A stretch of DNA of 64,000 bases, taken from Lineus longissimus (lineage: Eukaryota; Nemertea; Pilidiophora; Heteronemertea; Lineidae). The stretch spans positions 21,953,501 to 22,017,500 of the forward strand of contig NC_088310.1 of NCBI RefSeq assembly GCF_910592395.1, in the 5' to 3' direction. The position numbers and the translations under genes are program-made. This document shows, in pieces, positions 27,695 through 42,778 of this stretch (positions are counted from its first letter, which is position 1; each line of letters begins with the position of its first letter). The notes below the pieces were generated by a model. It saw nothing but the letters and a program-made list of their open reading frames with translations. It was not told where the DNA came from and did no database searches.

Positions 27695-30600
27695 ATAACA
27701 GCAGTTTATTAGAAGATATGTTCATCCTCCTTTAACTCCTGATCTGCTTAGAGTAGCACTGTATACCCTACTCAGCTGATCTCAGTACACCATGCTAATG
27801 AAGCAGCGTAAATTTTTATAGAATATGCGGAGAACCAGGCAACATCAGGCAATTAAAATCTTCCCTTCTCGGGTTAAACTGCCAAGTACAGGAAGACCGA
27901 TTAAATCCACCAAATATTGACCAATGCAATGGTCTGAATCAGTGATTGATTATGAAGTTTTGTACACAACGAGGGATATCAAGTCACTTCCACTTGATCA
28001 TTAATCAGCTTTGTAACTTAAATCGCCAATCGCACCTGTTGAGCAATTACTTTGTTCCTCTCGCTTTCCAATTCAATATGATTTTAATTGCAGTTTGATA
28101 TATTTTAATCTGATATTATTCCTGAAGTCAGTATTGCGATGTTGTTTTTATCTGAAAGCTTCTTCGGTCGAATTCCATCAGAATTAACTTCACAACTACA
28201 TGCAACTACCACGACTTATGAACATTTTCTATAAATTGCGACTGGGCCTGAGCTATAAATAATGCCCTTCTCAGTCTTGGGTCGGGAGTCATCGTTTCTA
28301 GTAGTCCATCATTGCGATTCAACTTATCTCGTGGGTCATCATCAAGTTGTAGTGTGTCGTCATCAGACCATGATGTGTGTCAGTGCACGCATTTTTACTG
28401 AATTGTGGGCCAAGTGAGTCTGTCATGTCTGCATTTGTAGTGTCTCGTGATAATTCCATGGTAAAGTGCGGGATATGCAGTCTCCGCCATCCCAGCTCAC
28501 TTGCCAGTGTCGATTTCAAGAACATGATTCTATACGATGTAATTTTTTGGCTCCAAGTCGAATAGATTTGTATCCATGCTGGCCTTGCAAAAGAGATTTC
28601 AACTCAACCTGGTATAAAAAAGCGGGTTAGGAGTCCGTCATGAAATGTATCTACTTTGATTTCATTTCACTTTAATCCCCTACATCAACTCATTTTTGGT
28701 AGAAGTTGAAATTAATTTGGTTGTTACCGGATTAAGTGCGCGTTGGTTACAAACAGACCGAAAATCAATCCGTGGTGTTGGCCCAATACCCTTTGGCCGT
28801 CCACCATTACAGAAATGATCCCAACATGGCAGGCTTCTATTTCAAATGATCCAATACATGTGGGAAGAGCGATTACACCAGGAGACTGAGAAGTGCTGTC
28901 AAAGGTAACCAAATGCCTGCAATTAGAGATAATTTCCTCCTAAGGTTTCAAAGCTCATCGGCTGTATCCTACACCACTTAATCCCCGATGAGGTGGAGGG
29001 GATGAAAGTACGGGAAGCGCTGAATGTACCCGGGCTTCCTGTGTCAGTTAGAAGGAGGAAGAAAGAGATTGGTACTTGTTTTCTAGGAGGTGCTAGTAAC
29101 ATATCAAAAATTGTTTTTTCCGTGCTTTCCGAAGCACTCGACATTGAGATGCGACTTTTCTTCGGTAGTACTGGGGGGGACACATGGAAATTGCTGTTTT
29201 CGTGTCGTCAAATCGGCATGCAGAACGTACATGTACAGATACCATCAGACAGTACCTTTGCTACATGTGTCGGAAAAAGGAAGAGCAAGTTTGATACTTG
29301 TTTCACTTCTCTTCAAGACTGCAGCTGATACGATCAGAGTTTTTGCTTCAAGCAGAAACTCCCCACTGTGCAGTGTGCGCGCCAAGCAGCGTGTTACTTT
29401 CAATCGAATCACTGATAAGTTTAACTCTTTTGCTTATACTTTCTTTGCGGTAAACTGCCACCCTAATGCATGAATGGTAAAAGGTGTGCAAGATATCTGC
29501 TGTCCAAGAACAAGTCATACCTGTCATATATTTGAAAGTGTGATGAGATTGGTGGTCCTCAAGTTCCGGTGTCTTTGAACGCTTGTACACTTTGCCAATC
29601 GACTACCCATGCGTACAAGAAAGTTGGCAATATCGGACTAGCACAATTGGCCGTGAGCTGTGTTCAGGTCCGGCCATCTAGAAATGATTGGTGCATTAAC
29701 TGACATCGAAACATGATTTGAAGTGATATTTGACTGATAACAGATGTTTTACACGCCAATCTACATTGGCTTTTTAAAACACGATCCCTTCAAAACTCGA
29801 CATTGACGTAAATGAGGTCTGACAAGCGTAAGACCTCTCTCGTCGAAGTCTGGTAGAAGTTTCACACTTGCATTATCTCGTTATATTACTCTTCTGCACC
29901 TTACACATTCTCCAGTCAAAACAGATTGCACAGGAGTATCTTCTGGAGGTCTGTCGGGAGGCGGTATCCAGACTACCGCTAGCCTAATCCAAGAAGGTGG
30001 GGCGCCACGAGCGGTCTAAACACATACCTTCCAACCCTTCTCAGTTGCCTCTCATTACCAATTATTGCAAGCTTACCAAGTCGATTCTTACACTTCAGCG
30101 GGATACACTTTGGGTATCAGATAAAGAGTCAAGCCGTGAAGTGTAACAAGTTATCTGTTTGTGATCTAAAATTGCTGGAAACCATCGGTGTGCATTTCAA
30201 TTGGTTGCAGTTGCAACAACAGGAGGGGATTAGTAGAAAGCGAGATGTCGCCGCGAATGCAAAACAACACGCAGGGGATCTGATAAATGGAACAATGTCG
30301 TCGAGTTTATCAATGGACCTAGTCGCCATCATAATCAACCCATTTACAGCGAAAAAATGGCGATATAGTTTCCTTAGATGTCGTTTTTGATTTTTGAAAG
30401 TTAAGCCTTTGGGGGGTTTGTGCAATGAACAGATGTTGTCGCACTGCAGGTGCAACGTTTCAAACTTGCATTTACACCGTAGTAAAGGGAATTGAGACAA
30501 TATCTCAGTTCATTACACTCAAAACGGCATAAAGCAGCGTCAAAACGGGTGATTAGCTATAGGCGAGGCTAGCTGACCTAATACATCATATGCCACATTC

Positions 30601-31750
30601 GCCTTTAGCCTACTATTCGTATTTTTGGTTTGTCCTACTGCTTATAGTGTGCCTAGTTTGTTCTTGAGAGGAGAAACTAGGCTTTTTGTAGATTAGCTTT
30701 CTAGAAGTACTAGTTGAACGGTGACACCATATGTCATTAGGTTGATGGTATAAAAGAGTCTATCCTTTTATGAGAAAATGTCAAAAAAAGACTCGGCCAC
30801 GGTTAATTACTACTTGACACCTTTAACTGTCCCTTAATCGCAAAACAGGGTGTAGGTTACGCAAAGATTATTCATACGCAATCAAACTTGTAATTGTCAC
30901 CTCAAGGGGTCATCACTCAATGTAGGGACAAATTATACCACTGAATTAGCATTTACTTAAACCAACATGGCTCGTTTACTTTTCCCACGACGAAGCACAG
31001 ATAGGCTTAGGCAGTCGTGACGACATTTTTTTATCAAAAAATGTTAGATTGTTGGCTTGCATGCAGTCATGGTATCACGGCAGTAAACCACATTGGCAAG
31101 CTACACAGACAGTGGTTGGTCATGTTGATCTCCTGGATGTTTCTAAAAGATCCTCGCCCATGGCATGCATGGATCTCTTGCATGTCGGGGGAACTACAAA
31201 AAGTCCAGTTTAGCGATTCCCAATCAAGTTCCTTGCTTCCAACCTTTTTCATGTAACCTTTACAAACGATGGACCCTTTATTAGATATAGCAGGGAGTAA
31301 AAAGTTATTGCCTCCTGGTTATAGTTACACATGTTCAATAAAATCTGCTTGACATCAAGTCGGTCTCTATCTGCTTCGCAGGAGAACAAGGCTGTCGAAC
31401 GACTTCAACACGAGTGTTGTTCTCATATACACATGCTATAGCTTGTTGCTATCCGAATTGCAAGACCTCATCTTAATTAAGTAAAAGTCAAAATCAAATA
31501 GAGACCTTTTTATTCAGTTCATGTTATTAAACTAACATGTGGTGTTTGTATCTGTCGTTTAAACTTCGTTAAAACGTCCCTTCTAACTCTTAACCACAAA
31601 TTCCTTTATTCACGCGGTGTATAATTAAACTGTCTGAATACATTTTATTAGAGAAGTGGCGAACACGTTGCTTTCTTATCCATGAGAAAATAGTTAGCTA
31701 GCTACTTGATCTAAAAGGTTTTGAAGCGTATGCCAATACTCATAAATAAA

Positions 31751-31767
31751 TGACAGTCATGACAGTG
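31751..31767 (+). promoter_or_regulatory. Copy of dispersed motif, two direct TGACAG cores
   Basis: TGACAGTCATGACAGTG contains two TGACAG cores in direct orientation, nine bases apart start to start. A second AGTCATGACAGTG occurs 570 bases away at 32324-32336. Confidence 0.4.
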
Positions 31768-32323
31768 CTTAGTAGTGTCAATGTGTAGCGAGTGGCCGCC
31801 ATTAACTCGACCAGGAGTACAACCTTAAATATATGCCATCCAGGTTGCCATTGGTGATCATATCCATGAAAGAAGAGCTGTTTTGACTATATCGGAAGGG
31901 AAAATCAGCGCATAACAACTCTTCAAGAGACGCTGAAAAAGTTGGTATTAAGTTTGCGGAGATGTAATGGGTCCGGGACATTTTCCCTCGGCTGACTATT
32001 ATTCAATTTTTAAGGCAAGTGAAGTGGTCTTGGTTGACAAGATTTCATCCTAAGCTCGCACTTTCTATAAAACACCCATCGAAAGTATGACATTGCCATC
32101 TGTGGAATTTTTGGCCGCCTGGCCTCAGTCTTATACTGCCTGTCACTCAACTCGGTCGGCTAAGTATCGTTTCTTAAATTTCACTTGCCTTTCATGCAGA
32201 CATATTTTTGTTATTAGCAATGTGCCAACGAAAAGAACAATTAAGTGGGCGCTGGTCTGTGTCTGCCACTACAAAAGCGCAATGAACTGAATGAAGTCCA
32301 TTGCCTCAATACGATATCTGGAT

Positions 32324-32336
32324 AGTCATGACAGTG
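32324..32336 (+). promoter_or_regulatory. Copy of dispersed motif AGTCATGACAGTG
   Basis: This is identical over 13 bases to 31755-31767. The flanking sequence differs. Confidence 0.35.
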
Positions 32337-35300
32337 ATCCAACCTCCTTCAGAGACTCAGAAATCATGTAGCTTTCAAGAGAAATGTCGTATATCAAAGG
32401 CAACTGAAGCCGAGTTTGATATAAAAGTCAGACAATAGCTGTCAGCCAGTCAAACTGGAATGGAGCCGTCCCCATCAATTAGGGGATATTTTGCAAACTG
32501 GTTTTAAAGACTGTTTAGTGTAAAGTTTGTAAACCTAGGAGTGAGCGTGACACAAGAAGAGAGACGAACAATCCCGTGTCAAGGGATGATGCCCACCTGC
32601 CTGGGTTGGCTAGGGCTACCCGCCGGCCCCGTGATAATCACTGCTTCGATACCCCACCCCTATAATCAACTGTCCAATTTACCATGATTACCCGATATGG
32701 TTTGCACGTAGTCTAACGCCATCCCCGACACTTGGCTATTATGACTAAATTCCAAGCAGTGCTCTCGATTTAGTCTGAAGATACCCAAGCTATGCATCCG
32801 ATATTTGATCTCCTAATAGGAGAGATCATACTTTTCTTCGTCTTAACCCATCTCCCTATATGAAATTATAGCTGATAATAGGGCCACTGCCACGACATCT
32901 AAGATCCTGTGGAATTACCTCGTGACACCCAAGCAACCAGCGGATCAAAAAGAACGGAGACCACCGAACCGCTTTTACGCCTAACCCGATACTGATAATT
33001 AGCTTATACATAAGATAGCGGTTGAGCAGAATACGAAATTAACAAAAAGTTTCACATCATGATGCGTAAACGGTTCGAAATACAACACAATTCTATGAAC
33101 GTTGGGTGGAATTTGGCGGGGAAACGATTGTAATTGGGATTTAATCGTGTCTTGGTAAATCATTTGAGAGATGGGAGCTACATGTACGTGTTGTAACTTG
33201 GTTAAGAAAACGACGAAATTGAGATAAATGATATCTACTCCACGACAAAATCCGACGTGAGTCATCGGAAGAAAGTTGTTTGAGTTTGAAACCAGACTGT
33301 GAAAGGTCGGCAAATTCTGAATTTTCTGTGGATATTGTACATACAAATTATTGTACCATCATGCACTATCACTATTTTAGTGTCTAGTGTATTTTACGCC
33401 TATATTTTTTGCTGGTGGCGGTCGAGAGGGGTCATCTTGGTGGCATGAATTTAAAGATCATTATCTCAATTATTATTATTGATGTGCGATTCATCTCATT
33501 TCTCACAAAAATATTATCGTCTCTATCTATCAAAAACTTGCAAAGGACTTACTACTTATGTCATATTCGTATTCTAAATTTATATAAGAAATGCATTATC
33601 ATGATTATGATTTATACAAACACAAGAGGTTATTCAGGACATTTTAAAATGAAAAGTGTACAATATGTAGGCCATAGCTAGAAGTATTCTGCACTTGGTT
33701 TAGCGGGTTTAGAAAGTGCATCTCTAATATGTATATTCTAGGCGTATTATCTACAAATATCGTTTTAACATTGAAAGTGGAGATAACAGTTGAACAATCC
33801 TGAAATCGTCATCAGCCTTTGGGTATGGTGGTGGAAGATATCGAGGAGACCATCTCTTTAGATGATATGTAATCCGGTATTGTGGGAACCCGAAAACATT
33901 TTCGTTTGCTTTGATGGGAGTGAATAGGCGGAGTAGGGATATCTCGCGCCTGCGCCGAAGGCCAAGCTTACTCCACGGGGATGTATCAAAATATAAGAGG
34001 CGCATTAGAGAAACACAAAAAGAGGATAATTCTCCAGGAGTGGACATAATTGGAGTGGATAAAACCAGTCTTGCCGGGATCATAACCATGTCTATATAGC
34101 AAAACGTAGACATTAGCTTCTTAAATCGAACGTAAGCGCAGCGTTTATCCATGAAGTAGTTTACTTGAATTTATTGGTATAAAAACAAATTCAGTGTTGT
34201 TGTGACCATTGTGAGATAAGATCACGATGATCCGTGATACATTCAGGGAAAGTGAAAAATATCACCGCAACAATGCAAGAATTGCGCTTACCAAAGATTG
34301 CCATTAAATGGCCGCGTTTTCTATTTGGGCAAATTTTAATTCGACCTAAGAAGTTTCGTCTACGGATAGAAACCGTCAGTATGTTTGTAATGCAAATGAT
34401 ACGTTTGAAGAGCCGATTTGGATCAAAACATAGCAGACTACTTAGCTCTTATAGATATAGTATAGTGTTTGGCACGTTTTTTCTCTCTCGAAAAAGGACA
34501 AGCAAGCGTCTACACTGTAAAGTATATATTGCGATTCGCTCGATTTTGTAGAATAGGTATAGAAAGTCATTGATATAGTGTTCCACAACGATGACGTCAC
34601 AAGTCATAATGCCCCCTATCATCTGGATGATCAACTAAATGATCACAGTTGCTCGGACGGTTACAAATTCACAATTCTGCCGGTGTGACAGCGGATATAG
34701 TCCCCCTGGAGTCATAGTCCGGTAGCATTGTATTTGATCAATTAAGCAGCATGATCTATTGTACCGCTAACCCTAACCAAAACATTTAGCAATGCGGGCT
34801 ATTGTTACACGGACTATCAGCCCTAGGACTACTATCCCTTGCACACCGGAATCAAATTTTTCTTATGTCATTATGCACACATAGTCTTCACGTCATGGAT
34901 ATCCAAGAAGGTTCTGCTGCAGCAAAAGCCATCTTCTGAATGCAGAGGCATTACACACTCAATGACCGATCTCAGTATGTAGAGCAACAAACTCATAAAA
35001 TCTAGTTGCTGTCCTTCACCGGCATGCACAGTGCTTTGGTCCGTAACATCCTCTGTCATCGTCCTTTCATATTTCTAAGTCAGTCTGTTGACACAGGTGC
35101 ATGTACACTGTCTGGGCCAGCCAGGATTAACTATTCAAATCGATGCGGTGGGTATGGATTGTTGCTACTTTCTTCCTGAGCTTCGCATTGTGTCCTTCGT
35201 CAGTTAAAGGTATTATGAACAGTAACTTGAATTTGAATCACAGGATAGTTTCCAGTATGATCGTCTTCTTAGAACCGCATTGAAAATTTTTAAATACCTG

Positions 35301-37767
35301 GGTACGCGAAAAAAAAATTTAATTTCAAAATTCGATATTGCGAAAGAAAAGAGCATATTTTCTTAACAAAAAACAAGGTTTGAGATAGAAATACTGGCCA
35401 ATCGCACTTTTTAATATGCTAATTTGGCTTTAAAGTCTTGCTAAGCTTCTTATTGTATTGTCCTGTTTAGACGTTCACTTAATGTCGTCTCGTTTTCCAT
35501 TCAATTAAACCAGTTTGTTGTCCTCTAGTGCTTGTTTAATTTCCACTTACAAGGTTAAATTTAACTGTTGGGAATGCTGGAGTGAGGTATATTGATCGTG
35601 TGAAACCTCCCCGGAATCCCATGCAAGTGAAGGGGTCAAAATTCCCTATTGAAATGATGAACTTGCCAACTCATCCCTGCGCTTCTATCGATCACCGGAA
35701 GTGAATATTATTTCAATCCAAATAGGCATGACTGGGCATTGCTTGCGTTTGGATCAGAGTCTGAAGACGTGGACATCACCCAGTCCTGCCAGTCATGTCA
35801 ATGTTCAGTTTAGAGCAATAATCGGATTTTAGCCGGGAATGCCAATGGCAGGAATTCTTTTCGAAGGTTTCTTCAATCTTAAATTTTACGTCAATATATA
35901 TCATAAGTAATATTCTTTGATGCAGAGGAAGTGCAAACTGGTGACCAAATTGCTTAAATGTTTTTTCATTGTTTTTTGCGACTGCTCGCGTTTCTGTTTA
36001 TTTTTCTGTACTTAATTTGAATAGAAAAAAGCAATAATGAGGCAATTTCTGTCATCTCATAATCTAGAAGTGATCACTCGCTTATGTTATTCAGTGCATC
36101 AGTCAGCGGATATAGGTCTTGTATTACATCGCTTTTCTCAGCAGTTGACGAGTTATTTTCATGTGGTCCATGAGCCCATACTTGCGACATAATAGAGGTT
36201 ACACGGCAGTTATTAGGCCTAATTGCAAATTGGTGGAGTCTGTTCAAGTAATTGTGGAGGAGGGTCATATACCCTCATTAAGTACGAATGTATAATTATG
36301 AAACTTGACATGTACTTAATGTCTCCGATCTCTATGGTTAGAATAATGACTATCATGGCATGTATAATGGACGAGACCTACTAGTGGTGATATAAATGGC
36401 CAAGTCTGATGTAATACCTTCCATCAAATATATATGTATACATCTCAGGCGAGCTTATATATTTCTGCTTTAATGTCGGTACCAATTAGTGTTCGTGTCG
36501 TTTTCATCCGATTTTTGTCTTTGTTATGACGGTAGAAGTAGTAATCATAAATACAGTAATATTACAATATCATTACGCACAGACAACAAAAATAATAAAA
36601 ATGCTTATTTCATGACATGTGCATTGAATAATGTTCGCTTTGATTAGCCTTCAAAACCCAACGCTTCGTAAAAGGAGAATGGGGTCAGTTCAGGACGCAA
36701 CATCTGTGAATGACGTACGGCAGCGCTCCAGTCACAAAGTTACTTCACCATACAAGTTCATGAACAGGACCCGATCGTACATATGAACCACGTATATACA
36801 GACATGTGCGCTATCTTCGCCAGGAAACCAAGCAGGCGATATCATATAGCTGAAGAAAAAAAAAGAGGAGATAAAATAATAAAGCTCTCCTCTGCAAAAA
36901 CAACGGTGCCACACATCGCGAATATCATACTAGACAAATAGGTATCGATATCAGAGAAAATTTCTGAAGGAATTCTAGAAGATATGATATTAAGCTGAAG
37001 TAGTTTTCATACCTCTAATGATAGAATAGACCGATTGACTGTCTTGTTATTCTTTTGGCGGGGCTTCGTGATACAGAAGTTTGAGGCTAGCGATCTTAGT
37101 TAGATACGAGTGGGAGGAAGCGCCCCGCTTGGTACTTCAAAGAGACTGGAGGGGTAGCCAAAATACGGCAAGGCATTTTAAACGCCGAATGAGCGGTCTG
37201 AAACAACACTTCCCCGTATGACCCCAGCCGTTGGTCGCTTCTCGATATCTGTTTATCGAAAATTAGTCAATCATCAAACGAAGCCGCATGTTTTTTGAGG
37301 ACACAATGGGAATTATTCTTCACTACTGTTAGTTATGATGACTGCATGTTTGATATAGAATGGGTGATATACCACCAATGATGAATTTAAACTGCGTCGA
37401 TAGCAGACTAGATATTTTTTTTAAAGTGCTTCATGAGAGGGGAAATAAACGTCTCGGCAAGACCTCAGGGCAGCCTTTTTGACCATCCTGTTTTGCCTGC
37501 ACGGACAGCAAACAGTGACAGATCGTCTCCAATCTTGTGCTTTGGACCCTGAGCCGGTTCAACATGCTTTAGGTCCTGACCGTTGTTATGTTCTACAACG
37601 GCCGAAGAGCAATGTGCTGTATCTACCACGTTACAACTCTGATATTATGAAAATTATAGTGATGGTCGCCGTTTGGCGGTCATAGCCCTTTCTAATGTGA
37701 CATTTCCATGATTGCTCTACCGAATAGGTCATCTTGATTGCTGTTCCTCGGTCATTCGGTGCTGGCG

Positions 37768-37782
37768 ACAGTCATGACAGTC
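37768..37782 (+). promoter_or_regulatory. Copy of dispersed motif ACAGTCATGACAGTC
   Basis: This is the exact reverse complement of the intronic copy at 14292-14306. Confidence 0.4.
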
Positions 37783-40373
37783 AGGCAATTGCTTTCAGGC
37801 ATAATTGTTTGGAACCCTTTATGATATCATAATACAACTTTAAAACTGTGGCTAGTCGATCTTACAAAATAACCCTTTGCAAGTGATACTAGTCCCCGCA
37901 TAGGCTTAATGATTGATGACACGCAGAAAAGCATGACGTGATGATGACGTCATAACTAGTGCTGCCCATTATTTCCTCAGGCGTCCTCCAAGCTGCTATC
38001 CTAAAAGTTGCCTGCCGATGAATCGCTTTTTGGTTTTGTGTCCGTCGCTTGTTCGGCTGCATAAATCTCATGTGTCTCCACTGATTGGCGTCCTTCTCTT
38101 ATTCGAATGTCACATACACCCTCTCACCTGACCAGATAATGTCATTACCGTCTGCTAAGCCAAGCTGACCAAGCTATGAACACTATCAATTGGACTTGTT
38201 CTAATTGCTTTCGTGCTAATCACCTTGCCTTATTATGATCTATTATCGTTATCTTATTGGTATGTTGGAAACGTTCCACTACAACTAGGATTAACTGGTG
38301 CAGTGTCGCCGTCATAGCGACAAGATAACACTGACACAAAAAATCCAAAAAATTATCAGAATTACAGCTGCAGTTTTAATTCTAATGGTATGAATTAAAG
38401 ATCTAGATAATTCATATCTTAGAAGGTCAATGAGAAGGTCAGAAAAGTTCGCCAAGCCTCAAGAAAATGCAAGCAAAGTGGAATCGAAGTTTCGTTTTAA
38501 CTGCAGACAGATATGCCTTCGTCTCGGCCGTATCTCTTTACAATTTTCATTTTCACTTTGAGATAGAGACAATATTAAAATCCGGCGCTATTCTATGTTC
38601 AGTCACAAAATCAGGTCACAAGTTATATTATTTCCTGTTACCTGTCGGCTCGCGAATTTTTTTCGGAAAACAGCACTGCCGTCTGGGTGGGTCTGAATTC
38701 TGGTAAGACCCCACCCATAGGAAGAGAGACAGAGCCTGATAGTTCTTTGCTAACTCGTTCTTTACTACAGACAGACTGGCAGGACCGGTGGCGACTGTAT
38801 CAGCAAATTTAGTCGCCCCTAGGCGTTTAGTCCTGCACGCTAACTTTATAAATCCATCGCCCCCAGTCATAATCATGTTAGCGCCAAATGTGAAAAAACC
38901 AAGACTATCGTGTCGGACAAAACCTAATCTCGACCGAGACATTTGAGTCTATCACGCGAACAGATCACCGCTTCACTTAGATTATCCGCAGACAGGTTTT
39001 TATTGCAGAAGTCCATTTTACCATCAGCGCCGTTCGTAGGACATTGCTTGAACTAGTTGTGCGACTTGATGACGTCGGGGGACAGATTCGCTTCATTCAC
39101 TGTTTCTCGTTTTCTACCAAAGGAGAAGAGGTCATTTTCACATGCAAAGGAGTCCTAAGGATTTTTTACAAAGGCTTATGTTACTGTATGCTGACATCCA
39201 TAGGCCAGGAATGGAGGTGATAACAGGCTCCTAAAACAGTTACTGTATTTTCTGATCACAAGAGTGAGTGGGATCTCATCAGACTCTTAAAACCATTATA
39301 TACGCGAACTTCCTTTTCTGCTGTGCAAGGTTAAGCAGTATTCGAAAACAAGTCAGATCGTAATCATCGATGAATTACCGCCGTCTGTCGAGATCTTGAG
39401 TCAGGCCGGACTGCAGCGTTGACACCAGGCCCTGAAGACCAACCTAGTTATCCGAGATAGTTTGCTTTGAATGTTTAAATTATCACTTCGGTCGACAAAG
39501 GATAAACACGGTAACTTATTAAATCGAGGTCTTTGAGCCCCAATCGGGTTGGCTTTGTTGGTGATGGTCCTAATTCTTCCGGGGCCACCGATCGGAGCAA
39601 CCGAACCAGTCTAAAGTAATTGTATCACGGTGATTATCATACCAACACTAATTAAGTGTACTGAGCAAGAAGATGGCCATTAATTTACAAACACTGTGCC
39701 CAACCAAGTGGACGTGCTACCCTCCTCACTTTGATCTTGAAGAAAGTGAGGCGATACCGAGATGGGTTGGTCTCACTGTTTCAAACAGTTCTCCCCTCCG
39801 GCGGGCGGTCGCGGTAATGGACCGAACACCAGCCACCAGTCTCCTTCGTCCTCTCCTTCTACATGTCTGAATAGGAGAGAGACAAGAGCACTGCATTGAC
39901 CGCTAAAACTGCTTATTAGCCTAAATGACCATGACCCTTAGACCAAAAAACGACGTTGAGTTATTGCGTATCATCATGCCTCACCAACTTCCCAACTATC
40001 ATACCATGCAGTGCAGGCGTACACCTCTGATCGAGATTGTTAAAATCAGACGCATGTCCGAGTATTTCTTTCTCGGTGGACATAACCGTTGCGAAAGAGT
40101 TATAGGGCTTAGGAAGGAAAACATATTTAAACGTTAAAAAGCTGCATTTGGGAGCCTGATTTGTTTAGTGCGTCATCCTCTCCGGAATCATTCAGCCGAA
40201 TCGACTCTATAAGCTTGACCTATGGTACAAGTATTGGTCCTGGCCAGAAGCCCTGAGATATCCAGTCAAGGGCATTAAATAAAAGCTAAAACCTTTTTGT
40301 GAAAAAAATCAGTGCGTGGCAAGGGATGTCTCTGATCATGATGGGGATATAAACATAATTCTTCATCTCCAAG

Positions 40374-40442
40374 GTGAATTACCTATCTGCTAATTTGTAA
40401 ACCATCATTGCCCTGGGATCGTTATTTTGGTATTTGGCGCAG
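40374..40442 (+). repeat. Diverged duplicated element, copy A
   Basis: It begins GTGAATTACCTATCTGCTAA, continues with TT, and ends in TATTTGGCGCAG. The first 22 bases match copy B (40961-41040) with one mismatch and the ends match as TATTTrrCGCAG, with a variable middle. A weaker third relative with CCTGCTAATATATCTC lies near 40474-40500. It could be a duplicated regulatory element or an old repeat. Confidence 0.45.
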
Positions 40443-40960
40443 TTTGAGGTTGGCTCCACCACACTCTGGCAAGGATATCTGTACCTGCTAATATATCTCA
40501 GAATTGTTGTTCTTGGATTTTCCCGCTGGGTGACCTGGGCTCCATGATATTCTTCCTGAACAAGAATCCAAGACGTTCCTCATCCATTAATTCTGTTGGT
40601 TAACCAAAGAATTAATATAAACTTGTTCTCGATATTCTGGTGATAATTTTTCGGAATCAAATAATACGATATTTCTTTCAACAGCTTATTGAGAAAAAAT
40701 CCAACGAGTTTTTCGAAAATATCTTAAGTTTTGGAAATTAAATGCATTGAGCGCGGCGAATGTTAATGGTACCTTACTAAACCACAACCCAAAATCATAA
40801 GCAGAATTTAAACAACTTCGCTCTATTGAAATCCCCATCGGCTAATGAAAGCAACAACTTTACTTATTTAGCTTTACATCCCTAATGGAGTTTGCTGCGC
40901 TCAGCATTTCGAGACTGAGTTTCTGGCGTTTCAAAGTCAATAATGTTTAAACGTACCCGA

Positions 40961-41040
40961 GTGAATTATCTATCTGCTAATTCTCGAATTATTTCCCACA
41001 ATGTTTACTTTTAACACCATAATTATTGTATTTAACGCAG
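40961..41040 (+). repeat. Diverged duplicated element, copy B
   Basis: This is the partner of 40374-40442, starting 587 bases further on. It begins GTGAATTATCTATCTGCTAA plus TT and ends in TATTTAACGCAG. It is 80 bases long against 69 for copy A. Confidence 0.45.
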
Positions 41041-42778
41041 TAAGAAGCAGACTCCATGACCCATCCCTTGAACAATATGAACAGGTGAAAGAGTTTTGAA
41101 TCAGTCGGGCTTCAATGACTGTTAAATTAGTCGTCTCTGACCCCAGTAAAACTATTGGATTTGGTTTCTTAATTGGAACCCCTCATGTCGAATCTGTACA
41201 TGTATTCCCTGAAAGAGTGAAAGTTCAGGTGATTTGGAGTAATTGTAAATACTGAGCTATAAAAAGTTGGTAAGACGATGTTTCAATAAGTGCACCTTGC
41301 TTGCGCTTTCATTTCCCGTCGTCATGTTGATGGAAGCAAATCTTTTGCTTAGTTGCAAAAGCTGTTGAAGAACAAACTCGCATCATCCAGCGGCCAGCTT
41401 CAAACGAAGAACCCAGAACTGGTTTTTGGAGGTAATAGACAATCATAAAACACCCTCAATTCTACCCTCACTGTTCTATGATTTTTCTAAACATTCTATA
41501 ATATATGTTTGCCTGCTGGTCAGACGTTGGCCGTCCTACCAGGAGATACGACCATGTAAATTTTCGAGAGAAGAAATCTGAACTGTCAGCCAGGCATGAA
41601 AATAATTTAGACACTTTATTACAGAAACAATAGAGGTCCTTGGTTAAGTGTAAATGGAACCTCTGATATTGATGGAATGACACCAGATCTGCTAATCACT
41701 GCTCTGCGGTGGCAAAGCTGCTAGCTAATCATGAACGCCGCGTCTTAAACGCTCAAGTTCCGTATCTTCTTATCAGTTCTTGGCTCTCGGCATGACACCG
41801 GTACTCTATACCTCCACAGCTACTCCATATTCCAACTTGGTAACAAAATTAGCATATAACTTTACCCTAACGATATGAAAGCCGTCATCCAGTTATAATA
41901 GCTAGCTATGGGTAAGACTATACCAACTGTCAATCTTTGAGCAACCTCCATCGTAGTGCCAGAGGCTAAACTATTGGTTAACGCGATCTCTAAAAACAAC
42001 ACTAATAGTTGCATTTCTTAGACAAAAAGGCCATTAAGTAGAAACATAAGTCGCTAACGGCTGCTACTACTTATCTTGATTTAAACAGGGATAATGTGTA
42101 ACTGTCAAGATGCATTCCAGTTTAGCAAGAAGATTTCGGTATTGGCTTAGACATGACCAATGGATAGTTTGCAGATCGAATAGTCAGCGCACCCTAAGCT
42201 TGTTTATTTCTCTAACTGAGGCGTTAGATAGGATTTCCCCGACTATCCCTAGTATCAACTTGCTGGTATAGGGTGCTACAGTAATAGTGTATGGATTTGT
42301 AATTTGAACACATAAACATAGGGAGGAGGAAGGCGGGTAGATGCCGAAGTATTGTTTCCACACCACCATGGGCCCTCTCATGTTACAGATACGTTCGATG
42401 TGAGACTCATTTAAGAACACAAACAACAACAATCGTTTTAGCTGCACGTCTATTCGTTCGGTGGATAATACCTCGACTGCATATACTCAAAATTATACCA
42501 GTTAAGTGATCCACGTACCGTTACTGATGTAATAGCCCAATGTAAAAGGCAAACCATACCCGATAAGTTCGAATCGTGATAAGCTTACTTTTATGGTGCC
42601 CAGAATGAGTTTTTTTCCATTTATTCTCAAATAATACAAGCGAGGGCAAAGGTGTTGAACCTTGCCTTACCCCACATTATCTCATAATCAACTAGGCTCG
42701 TCTATCCGGGCAAGTAAATAAGCTATGGTATCGGATTAAAGTCATCCACCAACGATGGCAAGGATGATGATTTCAATT

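Noticed and set aside
28923-29328. Overlapping frames on both strands near 29 kb
   Set aside because: Both strands stay open in a locally GC-richer patch, and neither product is recognisable.
33751-34152. Overlapping frames on both strands with Arg-rich segments (133 codons minus, 62 codons plus)
   Set aside because: There is no recognisable domain, neither strand is preferred, and no clear splice sites bound a coding exon.
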